Assembly: GCA_025963725.1 (NCBI GenBank)
Contig: JAOQAE010000004.1
Location: forward strand, 555,616-619,615
Length of the DNA stretch: 64,000 nt
Direction: 5' to 3'
Origin: Bacteroidota bacterium
GTDB taxonomy: Bacteria; Bacteroidota; Bacteroidia; 2-12-FULL-35-15
In this document: positions 8,656 to 17,687 of the stretch, piece after piece
Numbering within the stretch: the first letter of the stretch is position 1
How the letters are laid out: every line of letters begins with the position of its first letter
Translations under genes and position numbers: made by a program
The notes under the pieces: generated by a model
The model's input: only the letters and a program-made list of their open reading frames with translations
Told to the model about the DNA's origin: nothing
The model's database searches: none

Positions 8656-11600
8656 ATGAAACAACAAACACTCAGGGGATTAATCAGCGGCTGTGCGGCA
8701 CTAATGCTTGTTATGCTGCATTCGGCTTCACTGAAAGCGCAAATAGTCGGAGCCAATGCATACATCAAGGCAACGAGCGTGGAGATCGGCATTGCCGGTG
8801 CGGGAGGATTCGAGGGATGCGACGTTACCGTATCGCCGCCACCGGCGGGAATGCATTACCGCTCGGGCACAAGCTATTTCGGCTTTGTGGCCAATCCGCA
8901 GGTGAATGCCTGGGCCACGTTCGATGGTGACTTCTTTACCCCGGGCTCGCCTGAGAACGGCTGGGGCTTCGAGATCGGCACTTCCGGCGGGGCTGTCGGC
9001 GGGAACAACTGCTCAAGCCTGAACCAGATCAACGGATCTATCACCAACTGGTCGCATACCTTCAGCTGCTATTCGGCCGACTGGGAAGGCGATGCCACTT
9101 CGGGCACCGACCTCCATTTCAAAATAAATTATTTCCTCCAGGAAAATGACCTGTTCTATACAACAACTGTATCGATCACGAACAACACTTCGGCAACCAT
9201 TCCCGATATGTATTATTACAGGAACCTGGATCCGGATAACAACCAGACGCTGAGCGGTGATTATACCACGCAGAATACTATTGTAAGCGAGCCTGGAACA
9301 GGTTGTAACCTTGCACACGTGAGCGCAACGCAAACATCGCCATGGAACTCCTACCTGGGGCTTGCCGCTATCGGTGCCAACTGGAGAGCGAGCTACGGCG
9401 GTTTCAGCAACCGTGATGCGTCCGACCTTTGGAATGGATCAGGATTTACACAAACGGTAGGCTCAACTGTGTTCGCCGATGAGGCCATCGCACTTGCTTA
9501 CCGCATCCAGAACCTTGCACCGGGCGCTACGGAAACCATCAAATTTGTGGTGATCCTCGATAATGCTTCCGCAACCAATGCGATCAACAACTTATTATAC
9601 TTCTCTTACCCGGGTGCTGCAGGTGCCCCTGCGGCAACATGCTCTTCCGTATCCGATACGGTAAGGACCTGCGGAAGCCCTGTTACCATTTCTGTGAACG
9701 GATCAAACGTAGGCGATTACAACTGGACATGGTCACCGACCACAGGCTTATCGCCAACAACAGGAACGAGCGTTACTGCCAACCCTGTTACAACCACAAC
9801 ATATACTGCAAGCGGTACGCCTTTAACGGCCTGCCTTTCACCTGTTACCATGTCGGTAGTAGTGGCGGTGACCCCGAGCGGCGGCGCCAATCCCATTATT
9901 GCGGCGGTACCACCCATGTGTATCAGCAGCCCGCCGATCACGCTTACTGCCGACAGTACCGGCGGAACATGGTCGGGAACAGGGATCACCAATTCCACAA
10001 CAGGCGCCTTCGATCCTGCTGTTGCAGGCATCGGCTCCGTGCTGATTACCTACACCACACCGGGCTTGTGTAATACCAGCGATACGGTTATGATCACCAT
10101 CGACAGTACATACGATGCTACCATCAGCCAGCCGCCGAGCATTTGCATCAGCGGCTCGCCAACCACTCTTACTTCCGTGACAAGCGGCGGTACATGGAGC
10201 GGAACCGGTATCACCAGCGGAGCGGCAGGAACATTTGACCCTTCAGTTGCAGGGCTTGGAACGCATGTGATCACGTACTCGATATCGGGTGTATGCGCAA
10301 GCATTGATACAGTAACGGTGGAGGTGACAAATCTCTTCGACCCTACGATCACAGCTCCCGCGCCAATGTGCCAGGGAACACCTTCGTTCAACCTTGTTTC
10401 GGCGCACCCGGGAGGAGTATGGTCAGGAACCGGCATCACCGATTCGGTAGCGGGAACATTTACGCCTTCAACAGCGGGAACAGTACAGATCATATACACT
10501 ATACCGGGAAGCTGCGGAAATGCAGATACGGTTAACATTACTGTGTTGTCAACACCGGATGTGACCCTTGCACCGGCAGGCCCATTCTGCCTGAGCAACC
10601 CTCCTGTGAACTTAACTGCCGACAGTACCGGCGGAACATGGTCAGGGCCGGGCATCACCAACGCATCCACCGGAACATTTGACCCGGCGCTTGCAGGATT
10701 GGGAACTCATATTATTACTTATTCAACGGCAGGTACCTGCAGCACGCTGGATACTGTGCTTATCCAGGTTACAACATTCTCCGATGCAACCATTACACAG
10801 CCGCCAACGATATGTGTCAGCGGTTCACCGGTTGTGTTCAGCGCAGTTACGGGAGGCGGAACATGGAGCGGAACAGGGATCACCAGCAGCAGCGGAGGTG
10901 TATTTGATCCTGCCGTTGCAGGCCTCGGCCCGCATGTGATCACATATACGATCACAGGCTCCTGCGCGAACCAGGATACGATGACCGTTATGGTTACCAA
11001 CCTGTTCGACGTTACGATCATGCAGCCGGCTAACATCTGCTTCGGCGCAAGCCCGATCACCCTTACTTCAGTACACCCGGGCGGAACCTGGAGCGGAACA
11101 GGCATTACGGACCCTATCAACGGTGTGTTCACTCCTTCTGCTGTGGGAACACAAACAATTAACTATACAATTTCAGGCGCCTGCGGCAACACCGACACCG
11201 TAAATGTAACGGTGATGAACGCTGCCGATGCAACCATCACTGCGGTAAGCCCTGTGTGCGATGGCGCACCGGCCTTCAATCTTAGCGGTGCAACTGCCGG
11301 CGGAGTATGGTCGGGAACAGGAATCACAAATTCTGCATCCGGAACATTTGATCCTTCGGTAGGACCTGGTACATACACTGTAACATACGGCGTGGCCGGT
11401 GTTTGCGGCGATACTGCAACGCAGAACATTGTTGTAAGGGCATTGCCGGTGCCAAGCATCACTTCCGATATCAACAGCGGATGTGTTCCGGTATGTGTGC
11501 AGTTCAGCGAAGGCGTAAGCCCTACCTGCAGCAATGTACATTACGATTTCGGGGATGGCGATACAACAAATGTTTCATCACCTTCACATTGCTACGATTC

Positions 11601-12210
11601 ATCTGCGGTATACACTGTTGCCATTACCTGCACCGACATCTTCGGCTGCGTGGGAACAACCATCGATTCCAATATGATCACGGTGAACCCGGTTCCGGTT
11701 GCTAATTTCACGATCACGCCTTCAAGCCCGGTTCCTTTGGGAACAGGTACCGGCTTCGTGAACCTTTCAACCCCGGGAACAAATGCACACTGGATCTTCG
11801 GTGATTCAAGCGGCTTCAATAACTCAAATGTTGCATGGTCGCCGATCCATTACTATACACACCCTGGATACTACTGCGCAACGCTTGTGGTGGTAAGCCC
11901 GGCAGGTTGTAAGGATACCACAACGGAATGTGTGAACATCTACGATCCGGTGCTGGTTGTGCCGAATGTATTTACTCCGAACGGGGATGGAAGCAATGAT
12001 GTATGGCGCGTTAGCAGCGATGGCATGAGCTCATTCCATTGCACGATCTACAACCGCTGGGGTATCAAAATTGCCGAGTGGGATGGCATCGAGCAGGGCT
12101 GGAACGGTAACGGATCGCCTGACGGAACGTATTACTACATCATCCATGCGAAAACGCTGGGCGATGCTGACATCGATCAGCAGGGATACATCCAGTTGCT
12201 GAGCAACTAA
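8656..12210 (+). CDS. Large repeat-built secreted protein with type B T9SS sorting domain
   Basis: An 1184-residue secreted protein that immediately follows the larger relative; an in-frame ATG (8626) abuts that gene's stop. I prefer ATG 8656, which gives a clean signal peptide (MKQQTLRGLISGCAALML..., ending SLKAQ). Residues about 25-330 form a domain I do not recognise, with aromatic and GSGF-type stretches. An Ig-like spacer follows, then seven modules of 73-75 residues with GGTWSGTGIT (9889-11440), two PKD-like domains (HYDFGDGDT and HWIFGD), and a C-terminal type B sorting domain (NVFTPNGDGSNDVW, then YNRWG). Likely T9SS-exported and surface-attached, and probably co-transcribed with the upstream gene. 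Its exact role is unknown. Confidence 0.88.
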   Translation: MKQQTLRGLISGCAALMLVMLHSASLKAQIVGANAYIKATSVEIGIAGAGGFEGCDVTVSPPPAGMHYRSGTSYFGFVANPQVNAWATFDGDFFTPGSPENGWGFEIGTSGGAVGGNNCSSLNQINGSITNWSHTFSCYSADWEGDATSGTDLHFKINYFLQENDLFYTTTVSITNNTSATIPDMYYYRNLDPDNNQTLSGDYTTQNTIVSEPGTGCNLAHVSATQTSPWNSYLGLAAIGANWRASYGGFSNRDASDLWNGSGFTQTVGSTVFADEAIALAYRIQNLAPGATETIKFVVILDNASATNAINNLLYFSYPGAAGAPAATCSSVSDTVRTCGSPVTISVNGSNVGDYNWTWSPTTGLSPTTGTSVTANPVTTTTYTASGTPLTACLSPVTMSVVVAVTPSGGANPIIAAVPPMCISSPPITLTADSTGGTWSGTGITNSTTGAFDPAVAGIGSVLITYTTPGLCNTSDTVMITIDSTYDATISQPPSICISGSPTTLTSVTSGGTWSGTGITSGAAGTFDPSVAGLGTHVITYSISGVCASIDTVTVEVTNLFDPTITAPAPMCQGTPSFNLVSAHPGGVWSGTGITDSVAGTFTPSTAGTVQIIYTIPGSCGNADTVNITVLSTPDVTLAPAGPFCLSNPPVNLTADSTGGTWSGPGITNASTGTFDPALAGLGTHIITYSTAGTCSTLDTVLIQVTTFSDATITQPPTICVSGSPVVFSAVTGGGTWSGTGITSSSGGVFDPAVAGLGPHVITYTITGSCANQDTMTVMVTNLFDVTIMQPANICFGASPITLTSVHPGGTWSGTGITDPINGVFTPSAVGTQTINYTISGACGNTDTVNVTVMNAADATITAVSPVCDGAPAFNLSGATAGGVWSGTGITNSASGTFDPSVGPGTYTVTYGVAGVCGDTATQNIVVRALPVPSITSDINSGCVPVCVQFSEGVSPTCSNVHYDFGDGDTTNVSSPSHCYDSSAVYTVAITCTDIFGCVGTTIDSNMITVNPVPVANFTITPSSPVPLGTGTGFVNLSTPGTNAHWIFGDSSGFNNSNVAWSPIHYYTHPGYYCATLVVVSPAGCKDTTTECVNIYDPVLVVPNVFTPNGDGSNDVWRVSSDGMSSFHCTIYNRWGIKIAEWDGIEQGWNGNGSPDGTYYYIIHAKTLGDADIDQQGYIQLLSN
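9889..11440 (+). repeat. Seven tandem 219-225-bp modules shared with the upstream gene
   Basis: Units start at 9889, 10114, 10339, 10558, 10783, 11008 and 11227, with intervals of 225 or 219 bp. The protein pattern matches the 75-residue modules of the preceding gene, so the two loci share a repeat family. Confidence 0.88.
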
Positions 12211-12231
12211 AAGAGATAAAATGCAAAAAAG

Positions 12232-12269
12232 AAAAGGTGTTGAATTATTCAACACCTTTTCTTTTTTTA
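12232..12269 (+). terminator. Strong rho-independent terminator after the two giant T9SS genes
   Basis: A 13-bp perfect stem (AAAAGGTGTTGAA with TTCAACACCTTTT), a 3-base loop and a following T-rich tail. It lies 21 bases after the stop of the second gene and separates it from convergent argS. Confidence 0.92.
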
Positions 12270-12307
12270 TAAAACGAGTTCGTTAGCTTATGTCCGTTCG
12301 GCCAAAG

Positions 12308-12350
12308 GTCTACTTCTCGATACTCTCCCTTCGGTCGAACTCGAAGTGAC
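12308..12350. repeat. Intergenic repeat, CTTCTCGATAC/GAACTCGAAGTGAC family (copy 1)
   Basis: Contains CTACTTCTCGATACT and TCGAACTCGAAGTGAC, matching parts of two other intergenic elements in this window (23069-23159 and 61750-61830) in the opposite orientation. It sits between the giant-gene terminator and the end of argS. Confidence 0.7.
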
Positions 12351-12352
12351 CT

Positions 12353-14245
12353 TTACATCCTTTCCGGCACTTCGATCCCCAGCAATCCCATTCCGCATTT
12401 AATTGCAATGCCAATGGTGTTGGACAATTGCAGGCGGAACATAATGAGGTCTTTCTCCGATTCCTTCAGGATATTTGTTTCGTGGTAATACTGGCTGTAT
12501 TCCTTTGCGAGGTCGTATACGTAATTGGCGATCAGCGATGGATTGAGCTCTGCAGCAGCCTGCTTCAGCACGGCATCAAAGCTATGCAGCTTTACCAGCA
12601 GCTCTTTTTCTTTCGGAAGCAGGTGGATGTTGTGCGTGAATACCTCCACATCCTCAAAGTTATGCAGGCCTTCCTTTGCCTTGCGCAGAAGTGCGCGGAT
12701 CCGTACGTAGTTGAACTGGATAAAAGGTGCGGTATTCCCGTTAAAGTCGATGGACTCGGCTGGATTAAAAAGCATTTTCTTTTTAGGGTCCACCTTGAGC
12801 ATAAAGTATTTCAATGCGCCAAGCCCGACCGTTTTATACAAATGCTCTTTGTCTGCTGTATCAAGATCCTGTGCTTTTCCGAGCTCTTCGGCGGTTTTTT
12901 TCGCCGTAGCGATCATTTCCTCCATCAGCTCATCGGCATCCACAACAGTGCCTTCCCGCGATTTCATTTTGCCGTCGGGTAATTCCACCATTCCGTAAGA
13001 AAGATGGTATAAGCCATCCGCCCATTTGTAGCCAAGCTTTTTCAGGATCAGGAACAGCACCTTGAAATGGTAATCCTGCTCGTTTCCTACCGTATAAATA
13101 TGCTTCTCGAAATTCACTTCCTTGGCGCGTTCGAGGGCTGTGCCCAGGTCCTGCGTCATGTACACGGAAGTGCCGTCGGAGCGGAGCAGTGTTTTCTCAT
13201 CCAGCCCATCGGCGGTAAGGTCGGCGTATACCGAGTTATCCGGGCGGCGCTTCAGTACGCCTTTCGCGAGGCCGTCTTCAATGATGTTCTTTCCGAGGAT
13301 GTATGTATTGCTTTCGTAATAGATCTTATCGAAATCCACACCGAGCATTTTATAGCTTTGTGCAAATCCTTCGTACACCCATCCGTTCATGGTTTCCCAT
13401 AATGCGCGTACTTCTTTGTCGCCGGCTTCCCACTTGCGCAGCATTTCCTGTGCAGCCTTAAATACCGGCGTGTTTGCTTTTGCAAGGTCCTTCAGCTCGG
13501 CTTTCAGCTTTGCTTTTGCCTCATCGTCTTTCGCCGATTCCAGCTTAGTGCTGATAGCGATATATTTTAATTGCAGCTCCTCATTCTCAAAGGTGCCCTG
13601 GCTCCATTTCTCCAGCAGCTCATTTGCTTCGGCATTGTACTGCTTGTCGAACAGCACATAATATTTTCCCACGAGGTGATCGCCTTTCATACCGCCGGAA
13701 GCAGGTGTTTCGCCGTTCCCGAACAGCTGCCATGCCAGCATGCTTTTGCAGATGTGGATCCCGCGGTCGTTCACAATATTGGTCTTGATCACCTTACTGC
13801 CTGAGGCTTTCAGGATCTCCGAAACCGAAAATCCAAGCAGGTTGTTGCGCACATGCCCGAGGTGCAAAGGCTTATTGGTGTTAGGGGAGGAGTATTCCAC
13901 CATCACCACCGGGGCATTTTCCGGTGCGGGTTTTATAAAGCTTCTGCCGTTGATGGATTTAAAGTAGTTCAGCCAGTAAGCATCCGCGATCACAAGGTTG
14001 AGGAATCCTTTTACCACGTTAAAGGAAGCGATCTCGGCCACGTTGCTTTTCAGGTAATTCCCGATCTCCGTTGCCGTATCCTCCGGCTTTTTCTTCGATG
14101 CTTTCAGGAAGGGAAATACCACGAGGGTAAGGTCGCCTTCAAAATCGGGGTTGGTCTTTTCAAAGGAAACTTTCTCAATGCCTGCGCTGTAAAGTGATTG
14201 CAGCGCTTCAATGGTTTTTTGAGAAAGTGTATGTTCAAGGGTCAT
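12353..14245 (-). CDS. argS: Arginyl-tRNA synthetase
   Basis: A 630-residue class I aminoacyl-tRNA synthetase that charges tRNA-Arg with arginine in the cytoplasm. It begins with an Arg-tRNA-synthetase N-terminal additional domain. The HIGH-type signature is in SPNTNKPLHLGHVRNN (about residue 120-135), a KMSKS-like loop is KMKSREGT (about residue 425), and the C-terminal part is a DALR-type anticodon-binding domain ending in GMGLLGIEVPERM. Length is slightly above the usual 550-600. The start ATG at 14245 follows a 78-base spacer after the arginase gene, which is on the same strand. Confidence 0.97.
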   Translation of the reverse strand: MTLEHTLSQKTIEALQSLYSAGIEKVSFEKTNPDFEGDLTLVVFPFLKASKKKPEDTATEIGNYLKSNVAEIASFNVVKGFLNLVIADAYWLNYFKSINGRSFIKPAPENAPVVMVEYSSPNTNKPLHLGHVRNNLLGFSVSEILKASGSKVIKTNIVNDRGIHICKSMLAWQLFGNGETPASGGMKGDHLVGKYYVLFDKQYNAEANELLEKWSQGTFENEELQLKYIAISTKLESAKDDEAKAKLKAELKDLAKANTPVFKAAQEMLRKWEAGDKEVRALWETMNGWVYEGFAQSYKMLGVDFDKIYYESNTYILGKNIIEDGLAKGVLKRRPDNSVYADLTADGLDEKTLLRSDGTSVYMTQDLGTALERAKEVNFEKHIYTVGNEQDYHFKVLFLILKKLGYKWADGLYHLSYGMVELPDGKMKSREGTVVDADELMEEMIATAKKTAEELGKAQDLDTADKEHLYKTVGLGALKYFMLKVDPKKKMLFNPAESIDFNGNTAPFIQFNYVRIRALLRKAKEGLHNFEDVEVFTHNIHLLPKEKELLVKLHSFDAVLKQAAAELNPSLIANYVYDLAKEYSQYYHETNILKESEKDLIMFRLQLSNTIGIAIKCGMGLLGIEVPERM

Positions 14246-14265
14246 AATCCAATTAGTAATTTGTA

Positions 14266-14303
14266 GAATTTTTGAATTGTAGAGTCAGGCAATTCAAAAA
14301 TTC
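14266..14303. repeat. 14-bp inverted repeat between arginase and argS
   Basis: GAATTTTTGAATTG (14266-14279) and CAATTCAAAAATTC (14290-14303) are perfect reverse complements around a 10-base loop. An extra TTCAAAAA unit follows. It lies in the spacer between two minus-strand genes. It could be an AT-rich transcript hairpin or a mobile palindromic remnant. Confidence 0.75.
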
Positions 14304-14324
14304 AAAAATTCAAAAACTCTAAAA

Positions 14325-15269
14325 TTAGTACGTCAGCTGGCTCACCACTTTCTGCAGGATCTCAAAGGTATTCTCTGCCATCAGGTTCTCCTTATCGAGG
14401 GTAGGGTTCACTTCGCAGATCTCGAAGCAGCAAACCTTTTCATTCTGGATCAGCCGCACGCATAAGCTGCCTGCTTCTTTTTCCGTAATACCGTTACGCA
14501 CAGGAGTTCCCGTTCCTTTGGAAATGGAGGAATCCATGCTGTCCACATCAAAGGAAACATAGATGAGGTTACAGCCCGAAAGATGCGCCAGCGTATCCCT
14601 TGCGATCTTTTCAACCCCGTTCCGCTTCACTTCGGCGGTGGTAAAGGTCTTGATCTTGTGCTTTTTGAGCAGGTAGGTCTCTTCCGGTTCCACATCGCGG
14701 ACGCCAATGTATACAAGGTCCTTGTAGGTGATCTTTGGTGCAATTCCGCCGATCTTTTTCAGCCGGTTCCACATATCCACCGTTTCCTTATCGGGCTTGT
14801 TCATCTTGCTCGCTACATTGTCCTCGTTTAAGGAAGCGGCAAGCGGCATCCCGTGCATATTGCCGGAAGGCGAGGTATAGGGGCTGTGAATATCGGCATG
14901 CGCGTCGATCCAGATCACGCCGAGGCGCTGTTTGGGGTACGCCATCTTGATCCCGGCAATGGTTCCGCCTGCGGAGCTGTGGTCGCCGGCGAGTATGATC
15001 GGGAAATTATTCTTTTTAAGCGTATTTGAAACCTGGGTGGCTACGCGTTCCCAGATGGCGAGAATGCCTTCGATCCGCTTCGCATAAGGCGGCTTCGACG
15101 GCTCAAACAAAAGCTGGTTCTCCGTTTTGATCTCGATCGATTCGATCTGCTTGAACATATTGCTTCCGTAATCGAGGGCTGCGATCTTGATCGCATCAAT
15201 TCCCATGCTGGCGCCGCGTGTTCCGGCGCCAATCTCCGATTTCACTTCAATGAATTTTAAGGTTTTCAT
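14325..15269 (-). CDS. rocF: Arginase (ureohydrolase family)
   Basis: A 314-residue ureohydrolase predicted to hydrolyse arginine to ornithine and urea using a dinuclear manganese centre. All metal-binding blocks are present: GDHSSAGG (about residue 95), DAHADIHSP (about 122) and SFDVDSMDSS (about 240). The SGNMHGMPL loop after the second block is of arginase type rather than agmatinase type. The gene is divergent from an arginine decarboxylase across a 150-base intergenic region and lies upstream of argS. An agmatinase role cannot be fully excluded, given the decarboxylase neighbour. Confidence 0.85.
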   Translation of the reverse strand: MKTLKFIEVKSEIGAGTRGASMGIDAIKIAALDYGSNMFKQIESIEIKTENQLLFEPSKPPYAKRIEGILAIWERVATQVSNTLKKNNFPIILAGDHSSAGGTIAGIKMAYPKQRLGVIWIDAHADIHSPYTSPSGNMHGMPLAASLNEDNVASKMNKPDKETVDMWNRLKKIGGIAPKITYKDLVYIGVRDVEPEETYLLKKHKIKTFTTAEVKRNGVEKIARDTLAHLSGCNLIYVSFDVDSMDSSISKGTGTPVRNGITEKEAGSLCVRLIQNEKVCCFEICEVNPTLDKENLMAENTFEILQKVVSQLTY

Positions 15270-15373
15270 AATAATTGCTTGTATTTAGGGCGGTGTGCCT
15301 GTTCAGCCCGCCTTCATATAAAATTTCTATCCGAATTACTTACATTGAATAAAAAATATCAAAGTAAGTTACT

Positions 15374-15381
15374 TACATTTG
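15374..15381 (+). promoter_or_regulatory. -7 promoter element for arginine decarboxylase
   Basis: TACATTTG exactly matches the Bacteroidota -7 consensus TAnnTTTG and lies 39 bases upstream of ATG 15420. I see no good -33 TTTG at the expected distance, so only the -7 box is called. Confidence 0.45.
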
Positions 15382-15419
15382 TGAAGCTTAATTTTACTAA
15401 CTGATCTAAAGACTATAAA

Positions 15420-16817
15420 ATGGATAATAAATACCGCGATCTGATCGAACAAACTTTTGATTTTCCGCAGGACGGCTTCAGCGTGTCGGATGATGAGCTG
15501 TATTTTCATGATATTCCGCTGATGGACATCATCAAAAAGTATGGTACGCCCCTTAAAATCAGTTATCTGCCTAAGATCAGCGCCCAGATCCAGAAAGCCA
15601 AAAAGCTGTTCAATGTGGCAATGGCCAGGGCTGATTATAAAGGCAAATATACATATTGTTACTGTACAAAAAGCTCCCATTTCTCTTTTGTTCTGGAAGA
15701 GGCGCTTAAAAATGATATTCACCTCGAAACTTCCTCGGCATTTGATGTTCCGGTGATCCGCTCCCTGTACAACTCAGGCCGCATCACAAAGGAAACGTAC
15801 ATCATTAATAACGGCTACAAAAGGCCGACCTATCTCAAATACATCTCCGAGCTTATTAACGACGGCTTTATAAACGCCATTCCTATCCTCGATAACAAAA
15901 AGGAGCTTCCCGCGCTGGAAAAGCTTTGCAAAAAGAAGTTCAAAGTAGGGATCCGCGTGGCAACGGATGAAGAGCCGAAGTTCGAATTTTACACCTCCCG
16001 CCTCGGGATCCGTGAAGCGGATATTATCGATTATTACAATACCAGCATCAAAGGAAGCGCGAAATGCGAGCTGAAAATGCTGCATTTCTTTATCAATACC
16101 GGGATCAAGGATACCACTTACTACTGGTCGGAGCTCTCCAAGTGCATCAACGTATATTGCGACCTTAAGAAGGTATGCCCTACGCTCGATTCGCTCGACA
16201 TCGGCGGAGGTTTCCCGATCAGGACCTCCCTGGGCTTTAATTACGATTACGCTTACATGGCGGATGAGATCATCCAGAAGATCAAGAACATCTGCGAGGA
16301 GCGGGATGTGCAGGAGCCGAATATCTTCACCGAATTCGGAAGCTACACGGTTGGAGAGAGCGGCGCCGCCCTGTATTCCATCGTGGATGTGAAAAAGCAG
16401 AACGACAACGAGCTCTGGTATATGATCGACAGCTCTTTCATCACCACATTGCCCGATACCTGGGGGATCAAGCAGAAATTCATCCTGCTTGCCATTAACA
16501 ACTGGGAAAAGGAATATCAGCGGGTGAACCTTGGCGGACTTACCTGCGACAGCGAGGATTATTACAATGCCGAATCGCACCTGAACCAGGTGTATATGCC
16601 GATAGTAACGGAAAAGCAGAAGGAGCCGCAATATCTTGGCTTTTTTCATACGGGCGCTTACCAGGAATCGCTGGGCGGCTATGGCGGTATCCAGCATTGC
16701 CTGATCCCCGCGCCGAAGCATGTGATCATCGACAGGGATGAGGATGGCGAGCTCAGCACACGGCTTTTTGCAAAAGAGCAGAGCTTTAAATCCATGCTGA
16801 AAACACTGGGTTATTAA
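15420..16817 (+). CDS. speA: Arginine decarboxylase, short Bacteroidota form (PLP-dependent, fold III)
   Basis: A 465-residue alanine-racemase-fold decarboxylase predicted to convert arginine to agmatine for polyamine synthesis. CTKSSHFSF (about residue 80-90) occupies the place of the PLP-lysine strand. SLDIGGGFP (about residue 260) is the glycine-rich phosphate-binding turn. EFGSYTVGESGA follows, and HTGAYQESLGGYGG lies near the C-terminus. It is much shorter than the E. coli 658-residue SpeA, as is usual in Bacteroidota. It is divergent from arginase, so two competing arginine-degrading enzymes share one control region. A lysine/ornithine decarboxylase specificity is less likely but possible. 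Confidence 0.82.
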   Translation: MDNKYRDLIEQTFDFPQDGFSVSDDELYFHDIPLMDIIKKYGTPLKISYLPKISAQIQKAKKLFNVAMARADYKGKYTYCYCTKSSHFSFVLEEALKNDIHLETSSAFDVPVIRSLYNSGRITKETYIINNGYKRPTYLKYISELINDGFINAIPILDNKKELPALEKLCKKKFKVGIRVATDEEPKFEFYTSRLGIREADIIDYYNTSIKGSAKCELKMLHFFINTGIKDTTYYWSELSKCINVYCDLKKVCPTLDSLDIGGGFPIRTSLGFNYDYAYMADEIIQKIKNICEERDVQEPNIFTEFGSYTVGESGAALYSIVDVKKQNDNELWYMIDSSFITTLPDTWGIKQKFILLAINNWEKEYQRVNLGGLTCDSEDYYNAESHLNQVYMPIVTEKQKEPQYLGFFHTGAYQESLGGYGGIQHCLIPAPKHVIIDRDEDGELSTRLFAKEQSFKSMLKTLGY

Positions 16818-16885
16818 CAGCCGGGGAGCGGGAATGCCGTTTTTCCATGGGTTTACGCTTAAGTTTTGAACAGGCAGGCTAAAAT

Positions 16886-16916
16886 TTTGACTTGTGTCAT
16901 TTAATCGCTACCTTTC
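16886..16916 (+). promoter_or_regulatory. Bacteroidota promoter for the DUF4412 pair
   Basis: TTTG at 16886-16889, a 19-base spacer and TACCTTTC at 16909-16916: a full -33 box with one mismatch in the -7 box. Transcription would start near 16924, leaving about 60 bases of leader that contains the inverted repeat at 16944-16970. Confidence 0.65.
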
Positions 16917-16943
16917 GCACCTTAATCGTAAAAATATAGGTGT

Positions 16944-16970
16944 TCAATTGTTTAGCACAGAAACAATTGA
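16944..16970. promoter_or_regulatory. 10-bp perfect inverted repeat in the leader of the DUF4412 lipoprotein gene
   Basis: TCAATTGTTT (16944-16953), a 7-base loop and AAACAATTGA (16961-16970). It lies between the predicted transcription start and ATG 16986 and has no T-run, so it is not a terminator. It could be a protein operator or an RNA stem next to the translation start. Confidence 0.65.
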
Positions 16971-16985
16971 GTTGCACGGACCGAT

Positions 16986-17663
16986 ATGAAAAAGCCACTA
17001 CTCATAGCTTTTGCCAGCTGTTTATATATCTTAGGTGTCACAGGTTGCGGAAGCTCCGATGAAAAGTTCATCTCGGAAGGTGCCATCGAGTATGATGCCG
17101 CCGTTGTTGATCAAAGCAATCCGATGGCCACCCTCGCGCCGAACAAAATGACCATTAAGTTCAAAAACAATAAGTCCGCCGCTGAAATGAGCGCCGGCAT
17201 GGGATTGTTCAGCACCGCCTTTATTTCCGACCCCGAAACAAAATCAATGACGCAGCTGGTGAAGCTGCTGAATAAAAAGTTCTCCCTCGTGCAGAACGAA
17301 TCCGAGATCAAAAAAGAAAATGCCGCTTATCCCGTGGAGGTCACCCCTGTAAAAGGAACCAAAGTGATCGCCGGCTACAATTGCCAGAAAGCCCATGTAA
17401 AGGTGAATGATGAAAACGCCAGCGAATTCGATGTTTACTATACCAAAGAGCTGAACATCAAGGACCCGAATTTTGCCAACCCTTTTTATAAAATAGATGG
17501 CGTGCTGATGGAATACCAGATGAAGAAATTCGGGCTGGAAATGAAATTTACAGCGAAAGCCATCAAAAATGAGGACATCGATGATGCTACCTTCGAGCTT
17601 CCGTCCGACTACAAGCCCATCACCAAGCAGGCAATGGATGAATTGTTTTTAGGATTACAATAA
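16986..17663 (+). CDS. DUF4412-like lipoprotein
   Basis: A 225-residue predicted lipoprotein: MKKPLLIAFASCLYILGVTGC has a lipobox (VTGC) with the acylated cysteine at residue 21. The body resembles DUF4412 proteins of Bacteroidota: a beta-rich chain with paired stretches such as KVIAGYNCQKAHVKV and FDVYYTKELNI. The matching GYKCKKAEV and VVNVYYTEEI occur in the next gene, so the two are paralogues. Such proteins are envelope-located with no known activity. It has a recognisable promoter and a leader inverted repeat, and the neighbour starts 24 bases after its stop. Confidence 0.75.
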   Translation: MKKPLLIAFASCLYILGVTGCGSSDEKFISEGAIEYDAAVVDQSNPMATLAPNKMTIKFKNNKSAAEMSAGMGLFSTAFISDPETKSMTQLVKLLNKKFSLVQNESEIKKENAAYPVEVTPVKGTKVIAGYNCQKAHVKVNDENASEFDVYYTKELNIKDPNFANPFYKIDGVLMEYQMKKFGLEMKFTAKAIKNEDIDDATFELPSDYKPITKQAMDELFLGLQ

Positions 17664-17687
17664 CCCTTAACCCTTAACCCTTTATAT

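Noticed and set aside
14325-15269. Reading the ureohydrolase as agmatinase
   Set aside because: The SGNMHGMPL loop is of arginase type; agmatinases usually have a different sequence there. The neighbour arginine decarboxylase keeps a small doubt.
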